Counted from the stretch's first letter, positions 52,041-60,972 are shown. The stretch is DNA of 64,000 nucleotides from Rhizobiales bacterium UBA3584 (GCA_002375765.1 DFMV01000016.1:135002-199001); one strand, 5' to 3'. Made by a program: numbers and translations. Notes: generated by a model not told the origin, from the letters alone.

Positions 52041-52475
52041 TTAGCGCACGACCAGCACCGGCACGGTGCTCGACGTGAGAACTTCGGTCGTCTGACTACC
52101 CAGCAGCATTTTGCGGAATCCGCGGCGGCCATGGGAGGCCATTACGATGAGATCCACGTCCATTTCCTGAGAAACCTCAACAATGGCATCGGCGGGATAG
52201 CGGTTAGCGATGTGCCGCGTCTCGCATTGAACCCCGGTCTCCGATGCAAATCGGGCAGCCTCTTCTAGAATATCCTTCACCGCTGCATGCATTGCCGCAT
52301 CATATTCGGCAATGCTTGTGGGCCCGGCGACAGCCAACGCGCCCGAGGCCCACATATCGGTGACGGTGATTACCGTAACCTTCGAGCCTAATTGTTTGGC
52401 GAGCTTGAGGCCCTGATCCAGCCCTTTGGTAGCCAATTCCGAACCGTCGGTTGCGATGAGGATGTGTTTATACAT
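52041..52475 (-). CDS. Universal stress protein (UspA family)
   Basis: A 144-residue protein of the ATP-binding type: 'ILIATDGSELATKGLDQGLK' at the N-terminus (Asp of the nucleotide site) and 'MASHGRRGFRKMLLGSQTTE' near the C-terminus (G-rich phosphate loop). Strong AAGGAG seven bases upstream of the ATG. Convergent with the DUF192 gene. Confidence 0.9.
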   Translation of the reverse strand: MYKHILIATDGSELATKGLDQGLKLAKQLGSKVTVITVTDMWASGALAVAGPTSIAEYDAAMHAAVKDILEEAARFASETGVQCETRHIANRYPADAIVEVSQEMDVDLIVMASHGRRGFRKMLLGSQTTEVLTSSTVPVLVVR

Positions 52476-52549
52476 GGCGCGTCTCCTTTGCGATGAACAA
52501 CGCTAACCTGAGCCGATCCGTTGCGACTTGATTTGGGTCAACGGGGTTG

Positions 52550-53389
52550 TCAGTCCCGCAAAAACGCCCGCACGGGCTCAATCTGTGCGGCAACGTTCAG
52601 GGCTGGCGCGTGTCCAACGCCGGCAATATCGAGTCGCTGTGGCCGCGGTCCGCGCGCCTGCATGCTCACGGCAAGGTCTTCGCTCAACAGGTCGCTTTCA
52701 GCTCCCCGGATTAGCAGCATCGGCGCAGTGATGGCATCGAAATCGGACCATTGATCGCCGACGTCGTTTGCTGCATCGAATTGAGCGACGATGGCCGGGT
52801 CATAATGGACAGTCACTTTTCCCTCGTCCGTGCGCCGCGCCGAACTGTCCGCCATCGCCCGCCATTCGGCGTCGCTAAGCGGCCCGAACGGCGCATAAAC
52901 GGCGCGCAGCCAGGCTTCAAGCTCCCGGATTGTGTCAAAGACCGGTGGGTTGCCGACATAGGTCGAAATGCGTTCGACGGCGGTGGTGGGGATTTCGGGG
53001 CCGATATCGTTGATGACGAGGTGGCTGATGCGCCCGCGCATGGGACCACCCGCGAGGCGTATGCCGACGGCTCCGCCCATGGAGGTGCCTATCCAGCGAC
53101 AGGTGGAAATGCCGAGCTGATCGAGCAGCTCCATCGCCATGGCGCCGAAATTGTCGAGCCGGTATTCGCTTGATGGGTCGTCCGCCCATTGGCTCAGTCC
53201 ACGCCCGAGCGTGTCGGGCGCAAGGATGAAGTACTGGTCCCTCAAGGCGCGTGCGATGGTGTCGAAATCGCGTCCCGTACGGGCCAGACCGTGCCACATG
53301 ATGAGCGCCGGCTTGTCCGGAGTTCCCCATTGGGAAACGTGGATTTCCCTATCACGCAGCGCGAAGTAGCGGGAGACGGGCTCGGTCAT
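52550..53389 (-). CDS. Alpha/beta hydrolase in the Liv operon
   Basis: A 279-residue alpha/beta-fold hydrolase: 'IMWHGLARTGRDFD' (oxyanion HG), 'WIGTSMGGAVGIRLA' (GxSxG with catalytic Ser) and 'GVGHAPAL' (catalytic His). Its ATG overlaps the LivM stop, so it is the last gene of the amino-acid-type ABC operon. It may cleave an ester or amide form of the transported compound; no substrate is evident. Confidence 0.85.
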   Translation of the reverse strand: MTEPVSRYFALRDREIHVSQWGTPDKPALIMWHGLARTGRDFDTIARALRDQYFILAPDTLGRGLSQWADDPSSEYRLDNFGAMAMELLDQLGISTCRWIGTSMGGAVGIRLAGGPMRGRISHLVINDIGPEIPTTAVERISTYVGNPPVFDTIRELEAWLRAVYAPFGPLSDAEWRAMADSSARRTDEGKVTVHYDPAIVAQFDAANDVGDQWSDFDAITAPMLLIRGAESDLLSEDLAVSMQARGPRPQRLDIAGVGHAPALNVAAQIEPVRAFLRD

Positions 53390-54447
53390 TCGAATTTTCC
53401 TCTAAAACGTCCGACAATTCCGGTCGGAAAGAAATAAACGCTGAGGATGAACAACAGCCCGAGCCAGAACAACCAACGGTCCGGGTGCAGCAGATCGGGG
53501 ACGAATGGAATATCTGCAGTTGCCGCGCTTGCCGTAGCCATCACATCGCGCAGATAGTTCTGGGCCAGTACAAAAATTGTCGCGCCCAGAATGGCGCCCC
53601 ACATGGTGCCCATGCCACCGATCACCACCATGACCAGTATGTCGATCATTAGGTCGAGCGATAGCGTGGTTTCAGGACCGGTGTAGCGAAGCCAGACGGC
53701 AAAGAGCGCGCCGACAAGTGCGGCGGCGACTGCCGAAATCACCGAGGCGATCGTGCGGTAGTAAACTGTCTTGAAGCCCAAGGCCTCGGCCCGGAAATCG
53801 TTCTCGCGGATTGCCTGAAGGACGCGGCCGAACGGGGAATTGACGAAACGCATGAGGAGAAGAAACAGCGCGGTCGCACCGACAAAGACGAGATAGTAGG
53901 CCAAAAGCCTGCCATCGAGCCTCACGTCGAAAATGCGGAAGTCGGCAAGCTTGAAGGCCGGGGTAAGGATATGAGGCACCCGATAGGTCAGCCCGTCCTC
54001 CCCGCCCGTAATCGTATAGAGCTGCGAGATGAGGATACCGAAGGCGCTAGAAACGGCGAGTGTGATCATCGCAAAAAAGATCGCCCGCACGCGTAGCGAG
54101 GCGAGCGCGATAAACAGCGCCAGAACAGCCGCGATCGCCACGCCGATCAGCGTGCCCAGCCCGATCGAACCCCAGCCCGGTCCAAAGTTGTATGATGCAA
54201 TCGCAACGCCATAAGCGCCAAGACCAAAAAACATGGTGTGGGCAAACGAAACGATCCCCGTGTAGCCCAGCAGCAGGTCATAGCTCGCGACAAGTGCGAT
54301 GATGATGCAGATACGTGCTGCCGTATCCATCGACCGCGTGCCCGGAAAAATGAAGGGCGCAAAAGCCAGGCACAAAACGATCGCCGCTATAGCGACGCTC
54401 AGGAGCGGCCTGCCTGGCGTGTCGCCGGAAAGAATGGATTTGAACAT
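53386..54447 (-). CDS. livM: Branched-chain amino acid-type ABC permease LivM
   Basis: A 353-residue inner-membrane permease of the HAAT family with about ten helices; 'IGGMGTMWGAILGATIFVLA' is the typical EAA-like loop touching the ATPases. Six bases downstream of livH and overlapping the hydrolase start. Confidence 0.9.
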   Translation of the reverse strand: MFKSILSGDTPGRPLLSVAIAAIVLCLAFAPFIFPGTRSMDTAARICIIIALVASYDLLLGYTGIVSFAHTMFFGLGAYGVAIASYNFGPGWGSIGLGTLIGVAIAAVLALFIALASLRVRAIFFAMITLAVSSAFGILISQLYTITGGEDGLTYRVPHILTPAFKLADFRIFDVRLDGRLLAYYLVFVGATALFLLLMRFVNSPFGRVLQAIRENDFRAEALGFKTVYYRTIASVISAVAAALVGALFAVWLRYTGPETTLSLDLMIDILVMVVIGGMGTMWGAILGATIFVLAQNYLRDVMATASAATADIPFVPDLLHPDRWLFWLGLLFILSVYFFPTGIVGRFRGKFE

Positions 54448-54453
54448 CGTCGC

Positions 54454-55488
54454 TTACCTCGATCCGCTTGGCTGCAGCAGGCCGTTGGGGCGCCACATCA
54501 AAACGACCACCATGAGCAGGATGGCGGAACCCAACGACAGCTTGGGCGCGAGATAGGCGACATAGTTATTGGTCAGCCCAATCAACAACGCTGCAACGAA
54601 GCAGCCTTCGATCGAGCCCAAACCGCCGATGATGATGGTGATGAACACCAGAATCATCACGCTCATGCCCATGTGTGCGGTGATCACCTCGTCATAGAGC
54701 CCCCACATGATGCCGCCCATCCCGCCAAGTGCCGAAGCGGCAACGAAGACACCGATGAAAAGGACAGAAATGCGGTAGCCCAGCGCTTGCACCATTTCGC
54801 GGTTCTCGACGCCTGCCCGCACAAGCAGCCCGATCTTGGTGCGCGTCAGGATGATCCGCAGCGCCACAAACAGCGCGAGGCCCAGGCCGACGGCAAGTAG
54901 CCGGTATTTTTCGAGTATCACGCCTCCAACGATGAAGGCGCCCTTTAGGCTTTCTGGGCGCGGGATGGGGATTTCATTGGGACCCCAGATGACAATGATG
55001 AGCTGTTCGATAACGATAAGCCCACCGGTGGTGATCAATATCTGCTTGAGGTGGTGGCCATAGACAGGGCGCACGATCAGCCGCTCGAAGGCGAGGCCCA
55101 GAACGCCTGCGGCAACCATTGCCGCCAAGGCGCTAAGCAGCAGGGCGAGAAGATTGAGTTCGATTGCTGCCGCGCCGTAGAGCGGTCCGAGTGCCAAAAG
55201 CACGGACACCCCGACAAAGGCGCCAAACGAAATCATCGCGCCGTGTCCGAAATTGAGAACGTCCATCAACCCAAAAACAAGGGTGAGCCCGGACGCCATG
55301 ATGAAGATCATTAGCCCCATGGCAAGCCCCGCCAGCGTCAGCGTGCCCCAGGTCGGTACGCTGCTGATCGGTAGCAATGCCAATAAGATCAGCAACGGCA
55401 CGGTGAAATAGGCGAGGCGATCCCGCACATATCCCACAGGGCCGCGCCGGTTGCCCGAGAGGGCGATCGGTTCATCATTCGCGCTCAT
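54454..55488 (-). CDS. livH: Branched-chain amino acid-type ABC permease LivH
   Basis: A 344-residue permease partner of LivM; 'GLTLVFGLMDVLNFGHGAMI' and 'IIIGGLGSIEGCFVAALLIG' are the family hallmarks. It starts at ATG 55488, overlapping the livF stop (ATGA). Confidence 0.9.
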   Translation of the reverse strand: MSANDEPIALSGNRRGPVGYVRDRLAYFTVPLLILLALLPISSVPTWGTLTLAGLAMGLMIFIMASGLTLVFGLMDVLNFGHGAMISFGAFVGVSVLLALGPLYGAAAIELNLLALLLSALAAMVAAGVLGLAFERLIVRPVYGHHLKQILITTGGLIVIEQLIIVIWGPNEIPIPRPESLKGAFIVGGVILEKYRLLAVGLGLALFVALRIILTRTKIGLLVRAGVENREMVQALGYRISVLFIGVFVAASALGGMGGIMWGLYDEVITAHMGMSVMILVFITIIIGGLGSIEGCFVAALLIGLTNNYVAYLAPKLSLGSAILLMVVVLMWRPNGLLQPSGSR

Positions 55489-56219
55489 GCCGTGTCTCCC
55501 CCAACATCGAACCCCAGCAGCCGGCACTGAAGCGCTGTGTCGGCGCTCAGCGCTGCCATGGTCCCGGTGTGTGTGATCTTGCCGTCGTCCATGACAGCAA
55601 CCCGGTCACCCACCCGCTCGGCGAGCGCGAAATTCTGTTCGACCATCAAAATCGTGACGCCCGTCTCCTTGAGCGCATCGATCGCATTGGCCAGAGCATC
55701 GATGATCGTGGGCGCCAATCCCTTTGTGGGTTCATCAATGAGCAGCAGGTCCGCCGGCTCGATGATGGCGCGCGCGATGGCAAGCATTTGTCTTTGCCCG
55801 CCCGAAAGCTGACCGGCCGGCCAGCGCCAGAATTTGCGGAGCGCCGGAAAGAGGTCATAGATCCACTCGAGCCGCTTGGCATTGGGCTCGCCAGCCCGCG
55901 CCGCCAGCACCATGTTCTCCTCTACGCTCAGAGTGCCGAAAATGCCCATATTCTCGGGAACATACGCAATGCCGCGCCGCGCGATCTCTGGCGTCGAGAG
56001 TCTGGTCACGTCCTCGCCGGCAAAAACGATGCGCCCCTCGCGCACCGGCCAGAGCTTCATTATCGTGCGCATCGTGGTGGTCTTGCCGGCGCCGTTGCGT
56101 CCGAGCAGCATCGTCAGTTCGCCGCGCGGGATTTCAAGATTGACGCCGTGCAGAATGTGATAGCGCCCGATATAGGTATGAACGTCAGAGAGCGATAAAA
56201 GCGCGTCGGTTCCTGCCAT
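55485..56219 (-). CDS. livF: Branched-chain amino acid-type ABC ATPase LivF
   Basis: A 244-residue ATPase: Walker A 'GRNGAGKTTTMRTI', signature 'LSGGQRQMLAIARAI', Walker B 'LLLIDEPTKGL'. Nine bases downstream of the second ATPase gene. Confidence 0.92.
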   Translation of the reverse strand: MAGTDALLSLSDVHTYIGRYHILHGVNLEIPRGELTMLLGRNGAGKTTTMRTIMKLWPVREGRIVFAGEDVTRLSTPEIARRGIAYVPENMGIFGTLSVEENMVLAARAGEPNAKRLEWIYDLFPALRKFWRWPAGQLSGGQRQMLAIARAIIEPADLLLIDEPTKGLAPTIIDALANAIDALKETGVTILMVEQNFALAERVGDRVAVMDDGKITHTGTMAALSADTALQCRLLGFDVGGDTA

Positions 56220-56228
56220 CGTCGCCTC

Positions 56229-56999
56229 CTAATGTCCCATGGTTCCGAGATAGGCATCACGAACGACGTCAGACCTCATCACCTCCGCCGGAACGCCGGC
56301 GGCCACGAGCTGGCCGTTGTGGAGCACCATGATTTCGTCGGCCAGCGATCGGATAACGTCCATCTTGTGCTCCACCAGGATAATGGCTTTGCTCGCATCG
56401 GATTTGATGGACTGGATAAGCTCGAGAATGATCGGGGCTTCATCCGCGCTCATGCCGGCGGTTGGCTCATCGAACATGACAATGGAGCTTTCGAGCGCCA
56501 GCAGCAGCGCGACCTCCAGCTTGCGCTGGTCGCCATGCGAAAGATTGGCGGCGGGTTCATTGCGTCGTCCGGCGAGCCCGCAGCGCTCGATATAGCTCAT
56601 GGCGGTGTCGATTGCGAATTTGTCCGCATCGGCGAGCCGAAAAATGTCCATGGCTCCCGGGTGTCGGGCCTGAATGGCAAGCCGGACGTTTTCGAGAACC
56701 GAAAGTCGCGGAAACAGATTGGTCAACTGAAACGCCCGCCCGATCCCACGCCGTGTGCGCTCAGGCACCGAGAGTCGGGTGATATCGTCGCCCTGGTGAA
56801 TGACGGTGCCGCTGCTGGCGCGCAACTGGCCGGAAATCAGGTTGAAATAGGTCGTTTTGCCGGCCCCGTTCGGCCCCACGATCGCAACAAGACATCCGGG
56901 ACGAAAATCGTAGCTCACCGAATCCACGGCGACATGGCCGCCAAAGCGGACCGTCAGGTTGCGGGTCTGCAGCGCCGGCGCCGTGGTGTGGTCCATCAT
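56229..56999 (-). CDS. livG: Branched-chain amino acid-type ABC ATPase LivG
   Basis: A 256-residue ATPase with Walker A '[18 protein letters not shown]', 'NLSHGDQRKLEVALLL' (LSHGD signature, typical of LivG) and Walker B 'IVMFDEPTAGM'. GGAG lies four to seven bases before two adjacent ATGs (56999, 56996). Confidence 0.92.
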   Translation of the reverse strand: MMDHTTAPALQTRNLTVRFGGHVAVDSVSYDFRPGCLVAIVGPNGAGKTTYFNLISGQLRASSGTVIHQGDDITRLSVPERTRRGIGRAFQLTNLFPRLSVLENVRLAIQARHPGAMDIFRLADADKFAIDTAMSYIERCGLAGRRNEPAANLSHGDQRKLEVALLLALESSIVMFDEPTAGMSADEAPIILELIQSIKSDASKAIILVEHKMDVIRSLADEIMVLHNGQLVAAGVPAEVMRSDVVRDAYLGTMGH

Positions 57000-57027
57000 C
57001 GGTCTCCGCTGATCGAACAGGCAGGGA

Positions 57028-57049
57028 CGGGCGCGCTCCCCGGCGCCCG
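57028..57049 (-). promoter_or_regulatory. Intercistronic hairpin between livK-like and livG
   Basis: A 7-bp G+C stem (57028-57034 with 57043-57049) in the 73-base gap. Hairpins here commonly protect the binding-protein message and lower expression of the membrane genes; no T run. Confidence 0.4.
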
Positions 57050-57072
57050 CCACCTCCTTAAGAGATTGGATG

Positions 57073-58269
57073 TCAGTTCCGGACGGGAATATCCATCTCT
57101 TCCGCTTCGATCACCTCGACCAAGGCCGGTACGCCCCATTCGACGCCGTCCTGCACTTCAATCCTGAAGTGGAACATGTCCTGCATCGCCTGGTGATCCT
57201 CGGGTCGGAAGGTCATTTCGCCCTTGGGCGTGTCCCAGCTCATGCCCTCCATGGTCGAGATCAGCGTCTCGGTATCGGTGTCACCGCCCGTCGCCTCGAG
57301 CGCCGCGACGATCGCCCCGGCCGCGGCAAAACCACCAGCGGTGAAGAAGTCGGGCGGACCGTCAAAACGCACCTGGTGTTGCTCGACGAGCCAGTCGTTG
57401 ATGGGGTTTTCTAGGTTCTCATAATAATAGTAGGTCGCCCCTTCCATGCCGGGGAAATCTCTGTAGGCGACAAGTGCCGGCAGGATATTGCCACCGGTTG
57501 CCAGTTCGATGCCGAGTCGGTTCGGATCCATGTCCTGGATCTTGCCCAGCGGATTGCCGCCGCCGGCCCAGATCACGAAGATGACCTTGCGCCCGTCTTC
57601 GCCTTCGAGTGCATCGAAGATGCGCTGGGCATGTGCAGTGAAGTCGGTGGTGTCTTGGGGCGCGTATTCCTCGAACACCAGCTCGGCGCCGGTGCTCTCG
57701 AGAGCCTCGCGGAACGCGGCGACCCCGTCGCGGCCAAAAGCATAGTCTTGCGCCAGCGTGGCGATCTTGACGTCGTCCTGACCGAGAGCCACAGCGTTGG
57801 CGACAGCATCCTGGGACGAGTTGCGGCCCGTGCGGAAGATATAGCGATTCCAGTTCTCGCCAGTGATGGAGTCGGCCACCGCCGGCTCCACGATAAAGAT
57901 CTTGCCGTATTCCTCGGCGACCGGCAGCATGGCCAACGCGACACCTGAGCTCACCCCGCCGACGGCAAGATCGACTTCATCGTCGCCATAAGCCTCCGCG
58001 AGCAGCGCCCGGCCAATATCGGGCTGGAGCTGGGTGTCCTTTTCGATGACCTCAATCGGCCGCCCGGCAATCTCCATCGTGCCGTCGGTGTAATATTCGA
58101 GCCCCAGCATCAGGCCGTTGTGGGACTGCGTGGCATAGGCTTCAAGCGGGCCTGTCTTGCCATAGACATGGGCGATGGTGATTGGATCGGCGTCCTGAGC
58201 GCCTGCGGTACCCGCGGCAGCTGCCATCGCGGCCAAAGCGGCTATGACGAGTATTTTACTGAGTTTCAT
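57073..58269 (-). CDS. Branched-chain amino acid-type ABC binding protein
   Basis: A 398-residue periplasmic binding protein (Peripla_BP_6): signal peptide ending near 'AGTAGAQDAD', then 'ITIAHVYGKTGPLEAYATQS' and 'YAFGRDGVAAFREALESTGA'. First gene of the leftward operon, with GGAGGAAA before the ATG. This subgroup binds varied ligands (aromatic acids, amides, urea), so the substrate need not be a branched-chain amino acid; the hydrolase at the operon end hints at another type of compound. Confidence 0.87.
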   Translation of the reverse strand: MKLSKILVIAALAAMAAAAGTAGAQDADPITIAHVYGKTGPLEAYATQSHNGLMLGLEYYTDGTMEIAGRPIEVIEKDTQLQPDIGRALLAEAYGDDEVDLAVGGVSSGVALAMLPVAEEYGKIFIVEPAVADSITGENWNRYIFRTGRNSSQDAVANAVALGQDDVKIATLAQDYAFGRDGVAAFREALESTGAELVFEEYAPQDTTDFTAHAQRIFDALEGEDGRKVIFVIWAGGGNPLGKIQDMDPNRLGIELATGGNILPALVAYRDFPGMEGATYYYYENLENPINDWLVEQHQVRFDGPPDFFTAGGFAAAGAIVAALEATGGDTDTETLISTMEGMSWDTPKGEMTFRPEDHQAMQDMFHFRIEVQDGVEWGVPALVEVIEAEEMDIPVRN

Positions 58270-58480
58270 AGTTTCCTCCCGTTGAGCAACCGCGCATCCC
58301 TTGCCCCTGCTTTGCTGGTCTCTCGACAATCGCGGCGGCCATCCTCCTGGAGCCGAACGCGCGCCGGCTTGCAGCTTCCCGCAAATAGCGTGCCAACTCC
58401 CGGGAGGCGGTCCAACTGTTCAAAACTATCGGAGATTTGCGGGTTCGCTGGGTTCTCGTTTCCGTTGCGCTTTGGTCGTG

Positions 58481-58520
58481 CCGTCCGGATTGCCGGACGG
58501 ATGTCCGGTGTGCCGGACAT
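58481..58520. promoter_or_regulatory. Two abutting perfect palindromes upstream of the Liv operon
   Basis: Two 20-bp inverted repeats, each with 8-bp arms and a four-base centre, follow each other without a gap (58481-58500 and 58501-58520). Both contain TCCGGnnTGCCGGA, and their centres are 20 bp apart, near two helical turns. They lie about 210 bases before the binding-protein start, and look like a tandem operator. The rest of 58270-58536 holds no gene that I can see. Confidence 0.6.
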
Positions 58521-58536
58521 CATGCGAAGCAACCCA

Positions 58537-58680
58537 TTATACTGAGCCCGCGACACGTCGCGGACGGCGGATGGCGAGCACGATGAGCAGAGTTGCCGCG
58601 AGCAGCATGATGCTGCTGGCTATGAAAACGCTTGTTGCGCTACTGGTGTCGAAGATGGCGCCGACAACAGCCGCGCTCGC
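58537..58680 (-). pseudogene. C-terminal remnant of an MFS-type transporter
   Basis: The minus-strand frame ends 'AAVVGAIFDTSSATSVFIAS' and then a hydrophobic helix and a basic tail (IRRPRRVAGSV), as in the last helix and C-terminus of major facilitator transporters. The 5' nine-tenths of such a gene (about 400 residues) is missing; the frame runs instead into antisense of an AraC remnant. Confidence 0.5.
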
Positions 58681-58926
58681 AGTACTTGCAGCTGAGATAG
58701 GCAACTCGCGGTCGGTGTTCGCCGAACGGTTCATGGCCGTGACCGGCGCGACGCCGGTGCGCCATCTCACCGAATTGCGGATGCAGTTGGCGACCCAATG
58801 GATCGCCCGCGATCAGCAGTCCATCGATCGCGTAGGTCAAAAGCTCGGCTGCAACTCGCAGGCAGCCTTCAGCCGGGCGTTCAAGCGAGTAGTCGGAGCG
58901 CCGCCAAGCGCGGTGCGTTCGCCGGC
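58670..58926 (+). pseudogene. C-terminal remnant of an AraC-family regulator
   Basis: About 85 residues matching the two-HTH DNA-binding domain: 'LAVLAAEIGNSRSVFAERFM', 'GATPVRHLTELRMQLATQWI' and 'LGCNSQAAFSRAFKRVVGAP'. No N-terminal ligand domain or proper start precedes it; upstream the frame reads antisense of the MFS remnant. Together they look like a divergent regulator-transporter pair whose 5' halves were deleted. Confidence 0.7.
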
Positions 58927-58947
58927 CGGGCTGTACAAGACCCAAAG

Positions 58948-59024
58948 TGGCGACCCCGACAGGATTCGAACCTGTGACCAATAGCTTAGAAGGCTACTGC
59001 TCTATCCAGCTGAGCTACGGGGCC
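58948..59024 (-). tRNA. tRNA-Arg (TCT)
   Basis: A 77-base cloverleaf on the minus strand: acceptor GGCCCCG/CGGGGTC, encoded CCA, T-loop GGTTCGAATCC, anticodon loop CTTCTAA giving TCT. Its 3' end faces the gene remnants on the left. Confidence 0.94.
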
Positions 59025-59361
59025 GTCAAGTGCCGTCTAGCTCAAATAGCACGGCTTGTCAGCATGTGACATTGTCGGCGCTTGACTTTGTATCCACAAC
59101 AACCGATATGAACGCTATGCTAGGTGCTGCCGCGTGAGCAGCCATCGCGTCCCCGCTTAGGGTGACCCCTTGAACCGGCATGATTTCCCAAGTTCCCAGA
59201 TCACGCGGGGTTCTGACAGGTCCGACGCTCGGTGCGCAATGTGGCGCGTGAGTTTGGATGGATCTGCAACCGCAACGGCAAACGCGCAGCTTCATGAGTT
59301 GGCGCGGTAAAGCCGCATAATGTCCGGCGCGCGTTTCGGCGCTGCCGGAAAAGGATATAAT
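59025..59361. other. Intergenic region upstream of the helicase
   Basis: No protein-coding frame is convincing in these 337 bases; the long minus-strand frame across them is a shadow of the helicase gene. A possible promoter is TTGACT near 59083 with GATATG 17 bases downstream, reading right. The long leader that this would give is in line with the cold-induced DEAD-box helicases, but this is inference. Confidence 0.4.
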
Positions 59362-60654
59362 TTGACTCAGTTTCAGGCTCTCGGCCTTGACGATCACCTT
59401 CTTAAAGCCATCGCAGGGCTCGGCTTTTCCGACCCCACGCCCATTCAGGAACGGGCAATTCCGCTTGTTCTGGAGGGCCGCGATATCATGGGCCTTGCCC
59501 AGACCGGCACCGGCAAGACCGCCGCATTTGGTCTTCCCATCATTCAGCAGCTCCTGGCCAAAGCTGGAAAGCCTGACCCCAAGACGTGCAAGGCCCTGAT
59601 TCTTGCGCCGACCCGCGAACTGGTGAACCAGATTGCCGTCAACTTGCGCGCTTTCACCAAGGGCTCGCCCATCAAGGTCAATTCCGTTGTCGGCGGCATG
59701 TCCATCGGGACCCAGATCAAGGCGCTGGCGCACGGTAGCGACATTGTCGTCGCAACGCCGGGCCGTCTACTCGATCTCGTCAAGCGCCAGGCTATCCGGC
59801 TCGATTCCGCCAGGCATCTCGTGCTCGACGAGGCCGATCAGATGCTCGATCTTGGCTTTATCCACGCTCTGCGTGATATCTCACGCCTTGTCGGCCAGCC
59901 CCGCCAGACCCTTCTGTTTTCGGCCACAATGCCCAAGCAGATGAATGAGATCGCAGCGGTTTACCTCAAGGATCCCGTCCGCGTTCAGGTGACGACACCG
60001 GGCAAGACCGCCGACAAGGTGACCCAGAGCGCTCATTTCGTTGAGCCGGGCGGCAAGCTTGCGCTGCTCAAGCAATTGCTTTCGGTCGACAAGGACTCGC
60101 TCTCGCTGGTTTTTGCCCGCACCAAGCACGGCGCTGAAAAGCTCTCGAAATCTCTTGCTGCGGCCGGCTTTGCCTCGGGCTCGATCCACGGCAACAAGAG
60201 CCAGGGCCAGCGTGACCGCACCCTCAAATCGTTCCGCAGTGGGGAAATCCGCGTTCTGGTGGCAACCGATGTCGCAGCGCGGGGTATCGACATTCCCGGC
60301 GTCAGCCATGTCTATAATTACGAGTTGCCTCAGGTTGCCGAAAACTACGTCCATCGCATCGGGCGCACAGCGCGAGCCGGCGCCGAGGGCGAGGCGGTAG
60401 CTCTGGTGTCAGGCGAAGAGTACGGCCTGTTGCTCGATATCGAGCGACTTACCGGGCTTTCGATCTCCACCGCAGGTGGCGAGCGCCCGCTGCGCAAAAC
60501 GTCGACCGCTCCCGCCAAGAAGCGCACGCAGGGCCGAAACGGCAAGCCACAATCAAAGGGGCAGGGGGCTGGCAAGCCCTTCGACCCCGCAAAGGCTGCT
60601 GCCCAGCGCAACCGCAACAAGCAGCGCAACAAGCGGGCTCGCCAGGCTGCGTAA
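59362..60654 (+). CDS. rhlE: DEAD-box RNA helicase (RhlE-like)
   Basis: About 430 residues from TTG 59362, which has AAGGA six bases upstream and gives the family's usual start; an in-frame ATG at 59320 would add 14 residues. ATP-dependent RNA unwinding. Motifs in order: Q motif 'PTPIQERAIPL', Walker A 'AQTGTGKTAAFG', 'PTRELVNQI', 'VLDEADQMLDLGF' (DEAD), 'FSATMP' (SAT), 'VATDVAARGIDI' and 'HRIGRTARAG'. A basic, low-complexity tail follows. Confidence 0.93.
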   Translation: MTQFQALGLDDHLLKAIAGLGFSDPTPIQERAIPLVLEGRDIMGLAQTGTGKTAAFGLPIIQQLLAKAGKPDPKTCKALILAPTRELVNQIAVNLRAFTKGSPIKVNSVVGGMSIGTQIKALAHGSDIVVATPGRLLDLVKRQAIRLDSARHLVLDEADQMLDLGFIHALRDISRLVGQPRQTLLFSATMPKQMNEIAAVYLKDPVRVQVTTPGKTADKVTQSAHFVEPGGKLALLKQLLSVDKDSLSLVFARTKHGAEKLSKSLAAAGFASGSIHGNKSQGQRDRTLKSFRSGEIRVLVATDVAARGIDIPGVSHVYNYELPQVAENYVHRIGRTARAGAEGEAVALVSGEEYGLLLDIERLTGLSISTAGGERPLRKTSTAPAKKRTQGRNGKPQSKGQGAGKPFDPAKAAAQRNRNKQRNKRARQAA

Positions 60655-60680
60655 GTACGACAATCACGGCAAATGATGAA

Positions 60681-60710
60681 AAGGCAGTCGCTACGGCGGC
60701 TGCCTTTTTT
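60681..60710 (+). terminator. Terminator of the helicase gene
   Basis: A 9-bp stem (60683-60691 with 60696-60704, one G-U pair) with a TACG loop, followed by six T. Confidence 0.88.
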
Positions 60711-60790
60711 GCGTTGGGCGGTGGAAAATCGCGTCGACCGCATTTGGCAGAGGCGCTTATCCACATATTCGACTTTGGTATTACCTCCTC

Positions 60791-60870
60791 TTGACATCGA
60801 TTACATTTTGGCATGTGATGCTTGTAATCGATTGCAGCGAGTGCGACTTGCACACGTGTAATCGATTACA
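60791..60870 (+). promoter_or_regulatory. Sugar-operon promoter with three LacI-type operators
   Basis: TTGACA (60791-60796), a 17-base spacer and TGTGAT (60814-60819) form the promoter. The palindrome TGTAATCGATTACA occurs perfectly at 60857-60870, with one change at 60823-60836 and two at 60792-60805. The central CG and sequence style fit LacI-family repressors. Centres are 31 and 34 bp apart, near three helical turns, placing all sites on one DNA face: one inside the promoter, one at the start point, one downstream. The regulator gene is not in the window. Confidence 0.8.
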
Positions 60871-60972
60871 TCTCCGTGTCGAGGAGACCCGCGTGTTGAG
60901 GAGCCGCGGTACGGTTGATGGAGGAGGGGCGGCCAACATGCCGTCTTGAGGAAACCCTGGGAGGATTATCCG

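Noticed and set aside
58301..58984. A 227-residue plus-strand frame that contains the AraC-like part
   Set aside because: Only about 85 residues resemble AraC; the front half is antisense to the MFS remnant and the end runs into tRNA-Arg, so it is treated as a remnant.
59059..59733. A 224-residue minus-strand frame
   Set aside because: It covers the intergenic region and antisense of the helicase; it is a shadow caused by high G+C.
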